Shown one piece after another: positions 5,853-5,885 of a DNA stretch of 5,885 bases. The position numbers and the translations under genes were made by a program. The DNA is from Candidatus Cloacimonadota bacterium (GTDB taxonomy: Bacteria; Cloacimonadota; Cloacimonadia; JGIOTU-2; B8-G9): NCBI GenBank assembly GCA_003647765.1, contig QMNM01000108.1:1-5885 (forward strand), in the 5' to 3' direction. Under the pieces are notes generated by a model, which was not told the DNA's origin, did no database searches, and saw only the letters and a list, made by a program, of their open reading frames with translations. The stretch's first letter is position 1, and every line of letters starts with the position of its first letter.

Positions 5853-5885
5853 TTTATCTCTATTGTTTTCTATTGTTAGTTCTCA

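Overview
This is an AT-rich stretch of bacterial chromosome. Every recognisable gene lies on the minus strand. Reading in the direction of transcription (right to left), the order is: a monofunctional biotin-protein ligase (birA-like), tRNA-Arg(CCT), a small TPR lipoprotein, tRNA-Ser(GGA), holo-ACP synthase (acpS), an 'orphan' two-[4Fe-4S] protein of the hydrogenase-beta/AsrA type, a WecA/MraY-type polyprenyl-phosphate sugar-1-phosphate transferase, and the first 279 codons of a secreted beta-propeller protein that runs off the left edge.

The gene content suggests an anaerobic, diderm bacterium. Evidence for this is the Fe-S electron-transfer protein, a lipoprotein with a lipobox, and a secreted propeller of the two-component-regulator type. 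High A+T, many ATA/AGA codons and repeat-rich spacers would fit a candidate phylum of the Fibrobacteres-Chlorobi-Bacteroidetes neighbourhood, such as Cloacimonadota. That placement is inference from style, not from a marker gene.

The coding part is mostly housekeeping: lipid synthesis (AcpS activates acyl carrier protein; the biotin ligase activates the biotin carrier of acetyl-CoA carboxylase or another biotin enzyme), cell-surface polysaccharide initiation (WecA-like) and two tRNAs. The WecA-like gene and the propeller gene overlap by four bases (ATGA) and are probably translated together. The other genes are separated by 50-400 bp spacers and look like independent units.

The spacers are the most unusual part. 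They hold (i) four copies of a GTG-rich element (plus-strand look: ...CCACAGAGACACAAAG...), all in one orientation and all just upstream of a protein start; (ii) a 97-bp element bounded by the 9-bp inverted repeat TCATTGCGA/TCGCAATGA; (iii) two neighbouring perfect palindromes with the same core but different arms; and (iv) a 17-18 bp duplication that copies the start region of the lipoprotein gene. The repeat copies extend three open frames at their N-termini and can mislead start-codon calls. I found no CRISPR array, prophage, transposase, toxin-antitoxin pair or defence system, and no clear sign of a wholly new gene system.
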